From Papio anubis (Eukaryota > Chordata > Mammalia > Primates > Cercopithecidae), in assembly GCF_008728515.1 (NCBI RefSeq), contig NC_044986.1, forward strand, positions 61,245,159 through 61,309,158: a stretch of DNA of 64,000 bases, in the 5' to 3' direction. The notes below the pieces were generated by a model. That model was not told the DNA's origin. It searched no databases and was given only the letters and a program-made list of their open reading frames with translations. The first letter of the stretch is position 1. Every line of letters begins with the position of its first letter. Made by a program: the position numbers and the translations under genes. Below are positions 37,511 to 49,955 of this stretch, one piece after another.

Positions 37511-37533
37511 AAAAAAAAAAAAAAAAAAAAAAA
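37511..37533 (+). repeat. A23 homopolymer inside ORF2
   Basis: An uninterrupted run of 23 A in the middle of the L1 coding region, where the family normally has a short mixed sequence. It shifts the reading frame. Confidence 0.97.
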
Positions 37534-39136
37534 CAACTACCATCAGAGAACACTGTAAACACCTCTACGCAAATAACCTAGAAAATCTAGAAGAAATGGA
37601 TAAATTCCTGGGCACATATACCTTCCCAAGACTAAACCAGGAAGAAGTTGAATCCCTGAATAGATCAATAACAGGCTCTGAAATTGCGGCGATAATTAAT
37701 AGCTTACCATCCAAAAAAAAGTCCAGGACCAGATGGATTCACAGCCAAAATCTACCAGAGGTGCAAAGAGGAGCTGGTACCATTCCTTCTGAAACTATTC
37801 CAATCAATAGAAGAAGAGGGAATCCTCCCTAACTCATTTTATGAGGCCAGCAGCATCCTGATACCACAGCCTGGCAGAGACACAACAAAAAGGAGAATTT
37901 TAGACCAATATCCATGATGAACACTGATGGAAAAATCCTCAGTAAAATACTGGCAAACCGAATCCAGCAGCACATCAAAAAGCTTATCCACCATGATCAA
38001 GTGGGCTTCATCCCTGGGATGCAAGGCTGGTTCATCATATGCAAATCAATAAATGCAATTCACCATATAAACGGAACCAAAGACAAAAACCACATGATTA
38101 TTTCAATAGATGCAGAAAAGGCCTTTGACAAAATTCAACAGCCCTTCAGGTTAAAAACTCTCAATAAATTAGGTATTGATGGGACATATTGCAAAATAAT
38201 AAGAGCTATTTATGACAAACCCACAGCCAATATCATACTGAATGGGCAAAAACTGGAAGCATTTCCTTTGAAAACTGGCACAAGACAGGGATGCCCTCTC
38301 TCACCACTCCTATTCAACATAATGTTGGAAGTTCTGGCTAGGGCAATCAGGCAGGAGAAAGAAATAAAGTGTATTCAATTAGGTAAAGAGGAAGTCAAAT
38401 TATCCCTGTTTGCAGATGACATGATCGTATATCTAGAAAATCCCATTGTCTCAGCCCAAAATCTCCTTAAGCTGATAAGCAACTTCAGCAAAGTCTCAGG
38501 ATACAAAATCAATGTGCAAAAATCATAAGCATTCTTATACACCAATAATAGACGAACAGAGAGTCAAATCATGAGTGAACTCCCATTCACAATAGCTTCA
38601 AAGAGAATAAAATACCTAGGAATCCAACTTACAAGGGATGTGAAGGACCTCTTCAAGGAGACTACAAACCACTTCTCAATGAAATAAAAGAGGACACAAA
38701 CAAATGGAAAAACATTCCATGCTCATGGATAGGAAGAATCAATATCGTAAAAATGATCATACTGCCCAAGGTAATTTATAGATTCAATGCCATCCCCATC
38801 AAGCTACCAATGAGTTTCTTCACAGTATTGGAAAAAACTGCTTTAAAGTTCATATGGAACCAAAAAAGAGCCCTCATCTCCAAGACAATCTTAAGTCAAA
38901 AGAACAAAGCTGGAGGCATCATGCTACCTTACTTCAAACTATACTACAAGGCTACAGTAACCAAAACAGCATGGTACTGGTACCAAAACAAATATAGACC
39001 AACGGAACAGAGCAGAGCCCTCAGAAATAATACCACACATCTACAACCATCTGATCTTTGACAAACCTGAGTAAAACAAGAAATGGGGAAAGGATTCCCT
39101 ATTTAACAAATGGTACTGGGAAAACTGGCTAACCAT

Positions 39137-39198
39137 ATGTAGAAAGCTGAAGCTGGATCCCTTCCTTATGTAGAAAGCTGAAACTGGATCCCTTCCTT
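39137..39198 (+). repeat. 31-bp tandem duplication inside ORF2
   Basis: Two adjacent 31-bp units (39137-39167 and 39168-39198) differ at one base (GAAGC versus GAAAC). Related L1 copies have a single unit. The length is not a multiple of three, so it breaks the frame. Confidence 0.95.
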
Positions 39199-40385
39199 AC
39201 ACCTTATACAAAAATTAATTCAAGATGGATTAGAGACTTAAATGTTAAACCTAAAACCATAAAAACCCTAGAAGAAAACCTAGGCAATAACATTCAGGAC
39301 ATAGGCATGTGCAAGGACTTCATGTCTAAAACACCAAAAGCAATGGCAACAAAAACCAAAATTGACAAATGGGATCTAATTAAACAAAAGAGCTTCTGCA
39401 CAGCAAAAGAAACTACCATCAGAGTGAACAGGCAACCTACAGAATGGGAGAAAATGTTTGCAATCTACTAATCTGACAAAGGGCTAATATCCAGAATCTA
39501 CAAAGAACTCAAACACATTTACAAGAAAAAAACAAACAACCCCATCAACAAATGGGTGAAGGATATGCACAGACACTCCTCAAAAGAAGACATTTATGCA
39601 ACCAACAGACACATGAAAAAATGCTCGCCGTCATTGGCCATCATAGAAATGCAAATCAAAACCGCAATGAGATACCTACTCACACCAATTAGAATAGCGA
39701 TCATTAAAAAGTCAGGAAACAATTGGTACTGGAGAGGATATGGAGAAATAGGAACACTTTTACACATTGGTGAGACTGTAAACTAGTTCAACCATTGTGG
39801 AATACAGTGTGGCGATTCCTCAAGGATCTAGAACTAGAAATACCATTTGACCCAGCCGTCCCATTATTGGGTATATACCCAAAGGATTATAAATCACACT
39901 GCTATAAAGACACATGCACATGTATGTTTACTGTGGCACTATTCACAATAGCAAAGACTTGGAATCTACCCAAATGTCCATCAGTGACAGACTGGATTAA
40001 GAAGATGTGGCACATATACACCATGAAATACTATGCAGCCATAAAACGGGATGAGTTCATGTCCTTTGTAGGGACATGGATGAAGTTGGAAACCCTCATT
40101 CTCAGCAAACTATCACAAAGACAGAACACTAAACACCGCATGCTATCACTCATAGGTGGGAATTGAACAATGAGAACACTTGGACACAGGAAGGGGAACA
40201 TCACACACTGGGGCCTGACATGGGGTAGGGGGAGGGGGAAAGGATAGCATTAGGAGATATACCTAATATAAATGAAGTGTTAATGGGTGCAGCACACCAA
40301 CATGGCACATGAATACATATGTAACAAACCTGCACGTTGTGCACATGTACCCTAAAACTTAAAGTATAATAATGAAAAAAAGAAA

Positions 40386-41084
40386 TGTTCACAGAAGTAA
40401 CAAACTGCCATACTTTCCTTCAGAAAGGACCAGTCATGAGGAAGGGTCATGAAAGTTCTTAACTTAGGAGTAGATGTAGTCAGTAGAATGGCCCACAATG
40501 CAGGATCAGAATGTGATGGTGCCTGAGAATCACCACCAGACACAGTGGGCACTCTGCCCTGAGGTCTTGCCAACACAGCTCTCAAACATGCAGCTGAGAC
40601 CCTGTGTTGCCTTTTCAGTGAATCAGAAGAGATTCAGTGGCAGCCTTTGGTGTGCTAGTTCCGGACTAAATTTCGAGAAACTCTGCATGACTACAGAAGA
40701 GATGGGGATGGGGAGATGTGTGGAGAGAGTTATTGAAGGAGCTCCATCTAACATCTCCTTGACTCCTGCCACCAGATTCTCCACTTTCCCCTAAAGGCTA
40801 TAACCTGCCAGGGCCCTCAAGCTGCTTTTTCTCCCATGCTTCTTTCTCCTACAACTTAAAGCAACATGGACTAGTAGTAGAAATTAATACAACCAACCCA
40901 TAGGAGGCACTCATTACAATCAAAGAAGATATTATGAGGAAAGGGTGGAAAGTCGGGTAAGCCATGGGCCTTGCCTTTAAAGGGGAAACAGAAGTCACCA
41001 CTTCAAATAGCTAGAGAATAATGCAAAGTGACGTAGTCCCTAAGAGAAACACAAAGGGCTTTAAGAACTGAAAAAGCAAGAGAC
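40386..41084. other. Spacer right of the L1
   Basis: Less AT-rich than neighbouring spacers. A 98-codon frame (40498-40794) has no recognisable domain and no clear splice sites. No repeat family is recognised. Confidence 0.35.
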
Positions 41085-41350
41085 TGCTTCAGGCTGGGAA
41101 GGGAAAGGGACTCTAGGAAAAGGGGCATGAGCAACGGCACGAGGGAATCAAGTGTCCATAGGCTGGGAAACAGCACACAGTCTGAATATGTTAAGAGTGT
41201 GGGATATGTGCCACATAGTGGAAGAAAACGTTGGAAAAGTCAAACTGTGGATCTTGAGTGCCAGGTTGAAATATTTAGTTTATTGCTCTTGGCAGTGGGG
41301 ACACATTCTGGATTTTGAGCATGGAAATGGCATGATTAGGGCACTTCAGT
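41085..41350 (+). mobile_element. Possible ancient mammalian interspersed repeat
   Basis: The order 'ggcatgagcaacggcacgag', 'tttgagcatggaaatggcat', 'gattagggcacttcag' resembles an old mammal-wide repeat whose copies read like '...gagcaggggagtgacatgat'. I cannot name the family. Alternatively it is unique sequence. Confidence 0.35.
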
Positions 41351-41634
41351 AAATCCACACATTCCTTTTAGCTTAGGGTGTATGACTGTTCTTTGTTTGG
41401 TTTTGTTTTTGGTTTGGTGTGGGAGAAAAGTATCAGTGGATAAAGCTGAATTCTTTTGCCCAAACTAAACAGGGCCAGTAGTTACAGTGTTCTTCTAATG
41501 TGGTCAAAAGTATTTATTCAGTTCCCAGCACCTAAAGAAGAACTCGTTTACAGCCACATTCAAATCTACTATTATTCCCAACCCAACTCTCACTTCGGTT
41601 TGAGGGGCAATATAGAAAAGGCAATGTAAATGAG

Positions 41635-41855
41635 AAGCTGTGCACAGCATGGGCTTCAAAGTCTGACATCTAGATTTCAGTCCTTGGTTCAAAAGGTAAT
41701 TTCTCTGAACCTCAATTTTCTAATTTATAAGATGAGAATCATAGTAGTGCCTACTCATAGAGTTACTGAGAATATTAAATGAGATAGTGAATGTAAAACT
41801 CTTAGAATGGTTCAGCAAAGTCTAGAATGTTGTAAATGCTATAGGATAAACATTC
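41635..41855 (+). mobile_element. MIR SINE
   Basis: Good match in order to the mammalian MIR body: 'agcatgggcttcaaagtctg', 'tctctgaacctcaattttct', 'ataagatgagaatcatagta', 'gagttactgagaatattaaa', 'atgagatagtgaatgtaaaa'. The central part is shortened. Confidence 0.85.
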
Positions 41856-42119
41856 TGGTTTCTGCAGTAAACAAATTACAAGTGATAAAAAATGGCGAGA
41901 AATCTATGAACTAAAAGAGACTTAGGAGACATAGCAACCAAATGAAATGTGTGGATGTTGTTTGAATTCTGACTGAAACAAACTAAATTTTCAAAGATTT
42001 TAAGACAATTTTGGAAACAAACATGGACTAGAAATTTGATATTAAGGATTTTTAAGGCGTAATATTTTAGATATGATAAAAGTTATTAAGGGTTTTTTGT
42101 TGTTGTTTTAAGAGTACTT
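41856..42119. other. Short spacer
   Basis: AT-rich, no feature recognised. Confidence 0.4.
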
Positions 42120-42375
42120 AGATGTCATACTAAAATACTTGTGGGATAAAATGATCTGGCGACTGAAATTTCCTTCCAAAATAATCCAGGTTTAGGGAAA
42201 ACAAGAGTGGAAAGTGGGGTTGGGGATGTGAGTGGAGTGGGAAAAGTGTGGATGAAACGTGGCTGGTTGCAGGCTGAAATGATTTTTGCAGCGAAGTGAT
42301 GACTATACAGAGATATATTGTATGATTCTCTGAACTTCTGTATATGATTAAAATTTTCCATAATGAAAAATAAAA
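42120..42375 (+). mobile_element. Old L1M 3' end
   Basis: 'gtgggataaaatgatctgg', 'ccaaaataatccaggttt', 'gggatgtgagtggagtggg', 'ttctgtatatgattaaaatt' and a final AATGAAAAATAAAAAG match the extreme 3' end of older L1 copies in the sense strand. It is strongly 5'-truncated. Confidence 0.65.
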
Positions 42376-42682
42376 AGACATCTTGTCGCTTCTAGGTTTG
42401 GTGGTTAAAAATAAAGCCAGTGAAACTGGTTATTCATCCTGCAGGTTTTTATGGACTTACATTTGGAAATGAGCTGAATTAATAGCTAGGAGTTTTACTG
42501 ATGAGTTGTATTTAAGACTATAGTTTTGTAAAATCATCCAAATGTCTTTGAAGTAGAGATAACATTTTGCCTTCCCAACAGAAATGAATTTGATATGCTA
42601 ATACTGTGTTGAAAATTTTTGCACGTATGTTCATAAAAGATATTCATAGTTTTTATGTAATGTCTTTATCTGTTTTTATTAT
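42376..42682. other. Short spacer
   Basis: No gene or repeat recognised. Confidence 0.4.
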
Positions 42683-45600
42683 TAGGGTAAGTCTGGTCAC
42701 ATGGAATGAGTTAGGAAGTGTTTCTTTTGCTTCTATTTTCTCATCCAGAAAACAGAATGAAAAATGTTCCATACTATCCTAAGAAGAATATATATTCTGC
42801 CGTCATTGGATAGAGTATACATATCAATTAGATAAAGTTGCTTGATAGAACTCTTTACATCCGTTATATCCTTACTGACTTTGTTTCAATCACTTGAAGA
42901 TGTTGTAAATGTCTATATGCATAATAGTGGATTTATCCAGTTCTCCTCTCAGTTCTACGAGTTTTTGATTCGTAGGTTTTGATACTTTATTACTTGCATT
43001 CATATTTAGGATTATGATGTCTTAAAAATCAACTCCTTATTATGTCATGTCCTTCTTTATTATAGTTAGCATGGTATATCTATCTCCATCCTTATACTTT
43101 TAAACTGAGTCTTAATATTTAAAGTAGAGTTCTTGTGGACAACACAAAAATGGGTCCTGCTCTTTAATCTACTCAGACACCTCTTTCTTTAATGTGTACA
43201 TTTAGGATATTCACAATTAAAATATTCATTGATATATTTGGATAAATATCCACCATGTTAGTAACTATGATCTATTTATGGAATGTTGTATTTGTTATTT
43301 TTTTCTACTCTCTTTTTCTAGTTTCTCTGATTATAATTGAGCATTTATATAAGTTCATTTTATTTTGTGTTAGCATATTAATTATAGATTTAAAAAAAAA
43401 AAAGTGGCCAGGCATGGTGACTCATGCCTGTAATCCCAGCACTTTGGGAGGTCGAGGCAGGCGGATCACAAGGTCAGGAAATCGAGACCATCCTGGCTTA
43501 TGGTGAAACCCCATCTCTACTAAAAATATAAAAAATTAGCCGGGCATGGTGGTGGGCACCCGTAGTCCCAGCTACTCAGGAGGCTGAGGCAGGAGAATGG
43601 TGTGAACCTGGGAGGCTGAGCTTGCAGTGAGCCCAGACTGTGCCACTGCACTCCAGCCTGGGCAACAGAGCAAGACTGCATAGCAAAAAACAACAAACAA
43701 ACAAACAAACAAAAGTTTATTGGTTACCCTAGAGGTTGCAACATGAATTTCTGACCAATTTAAATACAGCTTTAAGCAATAGTTTAAATCTCCGTGTGTA
43801 ATGCAGGTAGTTAATAACCGAGTATTCTCAATTTCTCCCTCCTTTTGCATGTGACACTGCTGTTATTAATTTCACTTTTCCATGGGCTGCAATCACTAAT
43901 TCGTTATTACCATTATTGCTTCAAGCATTTATTTTACATACATTTAGAATAACAAAAATACAATTTTATTTTACTTTCATTTATTTTTCTCCAATACACT
44001 TCCTTTCTTGATGTAAACTCAAGTTTGTGGCTTACATTATTATCTTTCTTCCTAAAGAACTTCTCAACATTTCTTGCATGGCAGGTCAGCTGGAAATGAA
44101 TTTCCTCAATTTTCATATATATGCTATAATGTGTATTTCTCCTTTACTTTTAAGGTATACTTTTACTAGATATAGAATTGTATTTCTTTTACTTTTAATA
44201 CTTTAAATATTTCACTCTCTTTATGTTAGCAAGTGTTCTGACAAGAAATTCACTGTAATTCTTATTCTTGCTTCCCATAGGCAAGACATTCTTCTCCTTT
44301 TTTTCTCTCAAAACTTACTTTTTCTTTGGTTTTGTATAGTCTGGGTATAATATGCATTGGTGTGTTTTCTTTCTGTTGCTATTATTTATCCGGCTGATGT
44401 TTGTTCTCTTAACTTCTGGCTCTGAGGCTAGTTGTCTGTCATTATTTTAGGAAAGTGCTCAGCAATTAATACTATTTATTCTGCTTTATTTTTTCTTTTC
44501 TTTTTCTGTTTTTACAGTTTCACTTATTGTACCTTTTCATATTGTTCCACAGTTATTGGATTCTCACTTCTGTTATTTTATTTCTTTTTCTTTTTTTTTT
44601 GCTTCGCATTTCAATTTGGGAATATTCTATTTACTATCTTCAACCTCACTGGTTCCTTCCTTATTTGTGTTGAGTCTACCCATGAGCCCAGATAAAGCAT
44701 CCTTCATTTCTGTATTGCTGTTTTTTATTTCTAGCACTTTCTTCTGATTTTTTTCTTAGAATTTCAATCTCTCTACACTTTACCCGTCTGTTCTTGCACA
44801 TTATCCATTTTTGATAAGCAATGAAAATATTAATTTTAGTTTTTAAAGAAAATTATCTGTCAATTCTAGCATCTTTGTTATATCTCAGTCTGATTCTAAT
44901 ACTTGCTTTGTCCCTCCAGGCTGTGTTTTTTTCTTGCCTTTGGCATAGCTTGTAATTTTTTTGTTGAAATGTTTGTATTTGGTAGTAGGAACTGAGACAA
45001 ATAGATATTTAGTGTATTTATGTTAACATGCTTAGAAGTTGAATTATGTGAATATTCTCAGTACCTAAAGTTATCAAAGGCTTCAACTTTTTCTGGTGTC
45101 TTGTTTGTGTCTTCCCTGTTGCCTTTGGCCTTTTCTAAGTATTCGTCTTCAGAAAAAGTCCGTATATTGCATCTCTTTCAGCTGTAATTCACTGGGATTA
45201 TTTTCGAGCCTGGTTAATGGAATGCTAGTGTGTGGCATAAAGGGAGAGTTCTTTGATTTCCCAGTTTAATTTGAGTCCCTTTGTGGGCCTATGATTTGGA
45301 CTTACAGCCTTCATTAATTGTTACTCTCGTGGTCTAACTCCCTGTGATGTACCCCACTTATTTTCTTGAAGCCCTTACTTCTGGTGACTACATTTAATCC
45401 CCCTTAGGCAAGACAGGAAAACTAAATGAAGCAGAATAAGATAGAAATGCCCTTCTCTCAACCAGAAGAAGGTTCTGACACTTGTTTTTGCCCCTAGAGA
45501 ATAGGCCTTTGTTATGGAGAAGGCTATGTGCGTGTTTCACGCTGATTACTCTTCCCCTTCCTCTGGAAGACTCCCAAAGACATCTATCTCTGATCGTTAC

Positions 45601-45965
45601 TGTGAGAACATGGTCAAGTCAGATTCCTGGAGATGAGTCCGTGAATGCGTGGGTGTCCCCCCTACAACTGCAGTCCCCAGGAGCATCTCTGTTTCACACT
45701 AGTCTACATTTAGCCTCCAGCAAACATCAGAATTGACATTTAAGTGTCCCTACCAGTTTACGGCACCTGTGGTTTCTCCTTCCTTGCCTCTGGATTTGTC
45801 TGTCTTTTCAAATTTGGAGACAGTGGTTTGTCCTGCAATATCTGTACTTTGATGGATCAAAGAAAAGTAATTGATTTGTAGTTTTCTCACCTTTTTCTTG
45901 TTGTAAATTTGGGAATTATGCTTTTTTCAGCTTTTTACATGTTGTTGCTGAAACTAGATGTAGTA
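42683..45965 (-). mobile_element. Ancient L1M 5' half, antisense
   Basis: Runs backwards from the ORF2 RT/endonuclease border through the endonuclease (42790-43060), the ORF1 region (43850-44560) and the 5' region (44600-45965). Landmarks: 'ataatagtggatttatccag' near 42923 (antisense of the GDFN region), 'ttcttgcatggcaggtcagc' near 44072, 'gtaatttttttgttgaaat' near 44951. All frames are broken. An Alu is inserted at 43406-43710. The 3' half of this element is missing. Confidence 0.75.
43406..43710 (+). mobile_element. AluY-like element
   Basis: Full-length dimer from 'ggccaggcatggtgactc' to a tail that has become (CAAA)n. A small deletion lies in the left arm ('ctggcttatggtg'). A weak short duplication (AAAAGT) may flank it. 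Confidence 0.95.
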
Positions 45966-46399
45966 CACATTTTTAAAAAAGTAGTTAATGTCAGAAAATC
46001 AGTATATTCCTTTTCTTATTTCTTCTTTCATCAATTACATTTCCTCACCTAAAATATAATACGATACTTATCAATCCTGGTTTCCTCTAATTTCTCCTGA
46101 TATGAAAAAAATTCAGATTTTTCTGAAATGTTTCTGAAAAAAAATGTCTCCAGATATGAAAACAAATTCAGGTACTGAAAACAAAAAAGATACATCAAAT
46201 ATCAATGTCAGCAAAGTTTACTTTCATCAGGCCTTGTAATACTTTCCTTCTACTTTATTCCCTACCTTGAAGAGGCACATTTACAACGTATTATATTTGT
46301 GTATTTAAAGATAATTTTTGAGTATTTGTAAAACCTCTGTTGCTCAGTGGAAATAAGTAATTCAAAACTAATTTAAGGTTTAGAATTGTGTAGTTAAAC
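45966..46399. other. Spacer
   Basis: No gene or repeat recognised. Confidence 0.4.
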
Positions 46400-46822
46400 T
46401 TTTTTTCTTTCTTTCTTTATATTTTAGATTTAAGGAGTTAATGTGCAGGTTTGTTATACAGGCATATTGCATAATACCAGGATTTGGGGCTTCTATTGAA
46501 CCTATCACTCAAATTGTGAACACAGTACTCAATAGGTAGTTCTCAATCTTTCTCCCCTCCTTACCTTTCCCATTTTGGAGACCCCAGTGTCTATTATTTC
46601 CCCTTTAATGTCCATGTGTACCTATTGTTTATTTCCACTTGTAAGTGAGAAAACACGGTGTATGATTTTCTGTTTCTATGTTATTTAACTTGGGCTAATG
46701 GCCTCCAGCTGCATCTATGTTTCTGCAAAGGACATGATTTCACCCTTTTTATGGCTGCACAGTATTCCATGGTATACATGTACCACATTTTCTTTATCCA
46801 ATCCACAATTTGATTGACAGTA
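46400..46822 (-). mobile_element. L1 3' UTR and ORF2 end, antisense (left part)
   Basis: Antisense of an L1MA/L1PB-age 3' end: 'tgtgcaggtttgttatacag', 'accccagtgtctattatttc', 'ggcctccagctgcatctatg', 'cagtattccatggtatacat'. It is split by an LTR at 46823 and continues at 47387. Confidence 0.88.
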
Positions 46823-47386
46823 TGATGGTTAATATTAAGTGTCAATTGATTGGATTTAAGGATACAAAGTATTGTTTCTGGGTGTATCTGGGCATTTCTG
46901 GGTGTACCCAGAGGAGAATAACATTTCAGTCAGTGGACTGGGAGAGGAAGACCCACCTTCAGTGTGGGTGGGCACCATCTAATTGGCTGCCAGCACAGCT
47001 TGAAAAAACAGGCAGAAGGCGGTGGAAGAAACTGACTGGCTGTCTTCTGACCTTCATTTTTCTCCCGTCCTGGATGCTTCCTGCCCTTTAACATCAGACT
47101 CCAGGTTCTTTGACTTTTGGACTCTTGGACTAACACCATTGGTTTGCCAGAGGATCTCAGGCCTTTGACCACAGGCTGAAAGCTGCACTGTTGGCTCCCC
47201 TAACTTTGAGGTTTTGGGACTCAGACTGAGCCACTACTCTGCCTTCCTTGCTCCTCAGCTTGCAGATGGCCTATGCAGTGGGACTTCATCTTATGATTAC
47301 GTGAGTCGATTCTCCTTAACAAACTCCCTTTCGTGTATACATATATCCTATTAGTTCTGTCCCTCTTGAGAACCCTGACTACTACA
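46823..47386 (+). mobile_element. ERVL-type solo LTR inside L1
   Basis: 564 bp starting TGATGGTTAATATTAAGTG and ending ...CCCTGACTACTACA, the terminal pattern of ERVL-class (MLT2-like) LTRs. Inner blocks are 'gtgtgggtgggcaccatcta', 'ctggatgcttcctgcccttt' and 'ctattagttctgtccctctt'. No internal region is present. I do not see a clean 5-bp duplication (CAGTA versus TTTCA). The class is well supported; the subfamily name is not certain. Confidence 0.8.
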
Positions 47387-49955
47387 TTTCAGTTGATTCC
47401 ATGGCTTTCCTATGTGAATAGTTCTGTAATAAAATGTGAATGCATATGTCTTTATGATAAAACCATTTATTTTCCTCTGAGGTGATACCCAGTGCTGGGA
47501 TTACTGGGTTGAATGGTAGTCCTATTTTTAGTTCTCTAAGAAATTTCCATTCTGTTTTTCACAGGGGTTGAACTAATTTACATTTCCATCAACCATGTAT
47601 AAGTCTTCCCTTTTCTCTTCATTCTCACCAACATCTATTTTTTGACATTTTAATCATAGCCGTTCTGATGGTGTAAGATGGCATCTCATTGTGATTTTAA
47701 TTTGCATTTCTCTGATTAGTGATGTTGAGCATCTTTTTATATGTTTGTTGGCCACTTGTATGTCTTTATTGAGAATTATCTGTCCTTTGCTCACTTTTTA
47801 ATGGTGTTATTTGTTTTTTCTTGTTGATTTGTTTAAGTTCCTTATAGATTCTTGATATTAGTCCTTTATTGGATGCATCATTTCAAATATTTTCTCTCAT
47901 TTTTTAGGTTGTCTGTTTATTCTGCTGATTGTTTCTTTTGTTGTTCAGAAGTTCTTTAGTTTATTTATTCCCATTTTTCAATTTTTGTTTTTGTCACATT
48001 TGCATTTGAGGTCTTAGACGTATATTATTTGCCTAGGCTGATGCCCAGAAGAGTTTTTCTTATATTTTCTTTTAGGATAGTTATCATTTGAGGTCTTACA
48101 TTTAAGTCCTTAAACTATTTTGAGTTACTTTTTGTATACAGTGAGAGGTAGGGGTCCAGTTTTATTCTTCCGCAGAGAGCTATTCAGTTTTCCCACCACT
48201 GTTTATTAAATAGGGTGTCTTTTCCCCACTGTGTATCTTTGTTGACTTTAAGAAAGGTCAGTTGGTTGCAGTGTGTGGTTTTATTTCTTGATTCTCTATT
48301 CTGTTCCATTGGTCTATGTGTCTGTTTTCGTCTATGTGGCTGTTTTGTTACTGTAGTCTTATAGCATAGTTTGAAGTCAAGTAATGTGATAACTCTGGTT
48401 TCATTCTTTCTACTTAGGATTGCTTTAGCTATTTGGGCACTTTTTGGTTTTATATGAATTTTAGAATTGTTTTTTTCTAATCAGAAAAATGACTTTGGTA
48501 TGTTGATAGGAATACTGTTGAATCTGTAGTTGCTTTTGGCATTGTGGTCATTTTAACAATATTGATGAGCATGGGATGTTTTTACATTTGTTCATGTTGT
48601 CTATGTTTACTGTGTTTTCTTTCATCAGTGTTTTGTACTTCTCCTTATAGAGATCTTTCAATTTCTTGGTTAAACGTATTTCTATGTATTTTATATTTTT
48701 GTGGGTATTGTAAATAGAAGTCCATTCTTGATTTGCTTTTCAGCTTGAATGCTATTGATTTATACAAATACTATTGATTTTAGTATGTTGATTTTATATC
48801 CTAAAAATAACAAAGTTTTTAATCAGGTCTAGTTATCTTTTGGAGGAATCTTTAGGGTTTTCTAAGTACATAAGTATGTCTTTGGTGAATAGAGACAATT
48901 CAACTTCTTCTTATCTTATTTGGATGCTTTTTATTTCTTTCTGTTGCCTGACTGCTCTGCCTAGGACATCAAGTACTATGTTCGGTACATGTGGTGTGAG
49001 TGGACATCTTTGTCACGTTCCTGTGTTTAGTGAGAATGTTTTGTTTTTCCAGTCAGTATGTTGTTGCCTGTGTGTCATAAATGGCTCTTATTATTTTTAT
49101 CTATATTTGTTCTATGCCTAGTTTGTTAAGGGTTCTTTTTATCATGAGATGATGCTGAAATTTGTCAAATTCTTTTCTGCATGTATTGAGAAGATCATAC
49201 TCTTTTTGTTTATAATTCTATTTGTGATGGATCACATTTATTGATTTGATAAGTTGAACCATCTTGGCATCCTAAGAATATAGTGTACTTGATCATGATG
49301 AATTATCTTTTTGACATTTTGGTAGCTTCAGTTTGATATTATTTGGTTGACACTTTTGCATCTATGTTCATCTGGGATATTGGCCTGTAGTTTTCTTTTA
49401 TTGTTGTGTCCTTGCTCAGTCTTGTACCAGGATGAAACTAGTTTCATAGAATGAGTTATGGAGGAATCCCTCCTGCTCAATTTTTTGTAACAGTTTTAGT
49501 AAGATTGGTACCTGCTGTTCATTGTATATGTCTGATAGAGTTCAGTTGTAAATCTTTCTGGTCCAGGGCTTATTTTTGTTTGGTAGATTTTTTTATTTCT
49601 CACTCAGTTTTGTAATTCGTTATTTATCTGTTTAGGATTTCAATTTCTTTCTGTTTCAATCTTAAGAGGTTGTGTATTTCCAAGAATTTATCCATTTTCT
49701 CTAAATTTTCTAGTTTGTGTGGCTAGAAATGTTCATAATATGAACATCTCTGAGACTCTTTTGTATTTCTGTTGTATCAGTTATAATGTCATCTTTGTCA
49801 TTTCTGATTGTGCTTGTTTGGATTTTCTCTTTGTTTTCTTGATTAATCTAGCTAATGGTCTATTAATCTTGTTTATCCTTTTAACAGAAAAATCTTACAC
49901 TCTATTGTTTCCTTGTATGATTTTTGGGGTCTCACTTTTTTTAGTTCAGTTATAA
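47387..49955 (-). mobile_element. L1 ORF2, antisense (right part)
   Basis: Continues the L1 split by the LTR: ORF2 from its 3' end back to upstream of the RT core, where the element is 5'-truncated. Landmarks are 'gatacccagtgctgggatta' near 47484, 'gccacttgtatgtctttatt' near 47751, 'ggggtccagttttattcttc' near 48150 and 'atgatgaattatctttttg' near 49295. All frames are disrupted. Confidence 0.88.

Larger units (their letters stand above)
36292..40166 (+). pseudogene. L1 ORF2: L1 ORF2 (endonuclease and reverse transcriptase), broken
   Basis: ORF2 supplies the endonuclease that nicks target DNA and the reverse transcriptase for target-primed insertion. The start at 36292 is followed by a TGA at codon 4 (36301). 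One extra A in the A8 run at 36497-36504 shifts the frame. The endonuclease is then open at 36488-37375, with GDFN (residues 79-82), SKID (137-140) and SDHS (163-166). Further breaks are near 37365, in the A23 tract at 37511-37533, and near 37720. RT core is open at 37914-38528, with SIDAEKAFDK, RQGCPLSP and the catalytic FADD (nt 38409-38420), then a TAA at 38526. The C-terminal part survives in pieces at 38753-39061, 39556-39786 and 39795-40166, the last with the Cys-rich segment. Confidence 0.93.
34190..40385 (+). mobile_element. Full-length L1PA-type LINE-1, inactive
   Basis: About 6.2 kb with the whole canonical L1 order: 5' UTR (34190-35215), ORF1, a short intergenic spacer, ORF2, 3' UTR and a short A tail. 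The 3' UTR wording ('aacaaacctgcacgttgtgc', 'taggagatatacctaatata') fits the L1PA5-L1PA8 age range, older than human-specific L1. Stops, frameshifts, a 23-bp A tract and a tandem duplication make both ORFs non-functional. I find no target-site duplication. The flanking L1MB does not resume on the right. Confidence 0.95.

Noticed and set aside
40386..41084. 98-codon frame as a possible exon
   Set aside because: No recognisable domain, no clear splice signals, and a single frame of this length is expected by chance.
43255..43506. 83-codon frame with a hydrophobic start, like a small membrane protein
   Set aside because: The first half is T-rich antisense L1M and the second half is Alu sequence.
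44432..44747. Hydrophobic Phe-rich open frames
   Set aside because: Encoded by T-rich antisense L1M sequence; pseudo-hydrophobic frames are expected from such composition.
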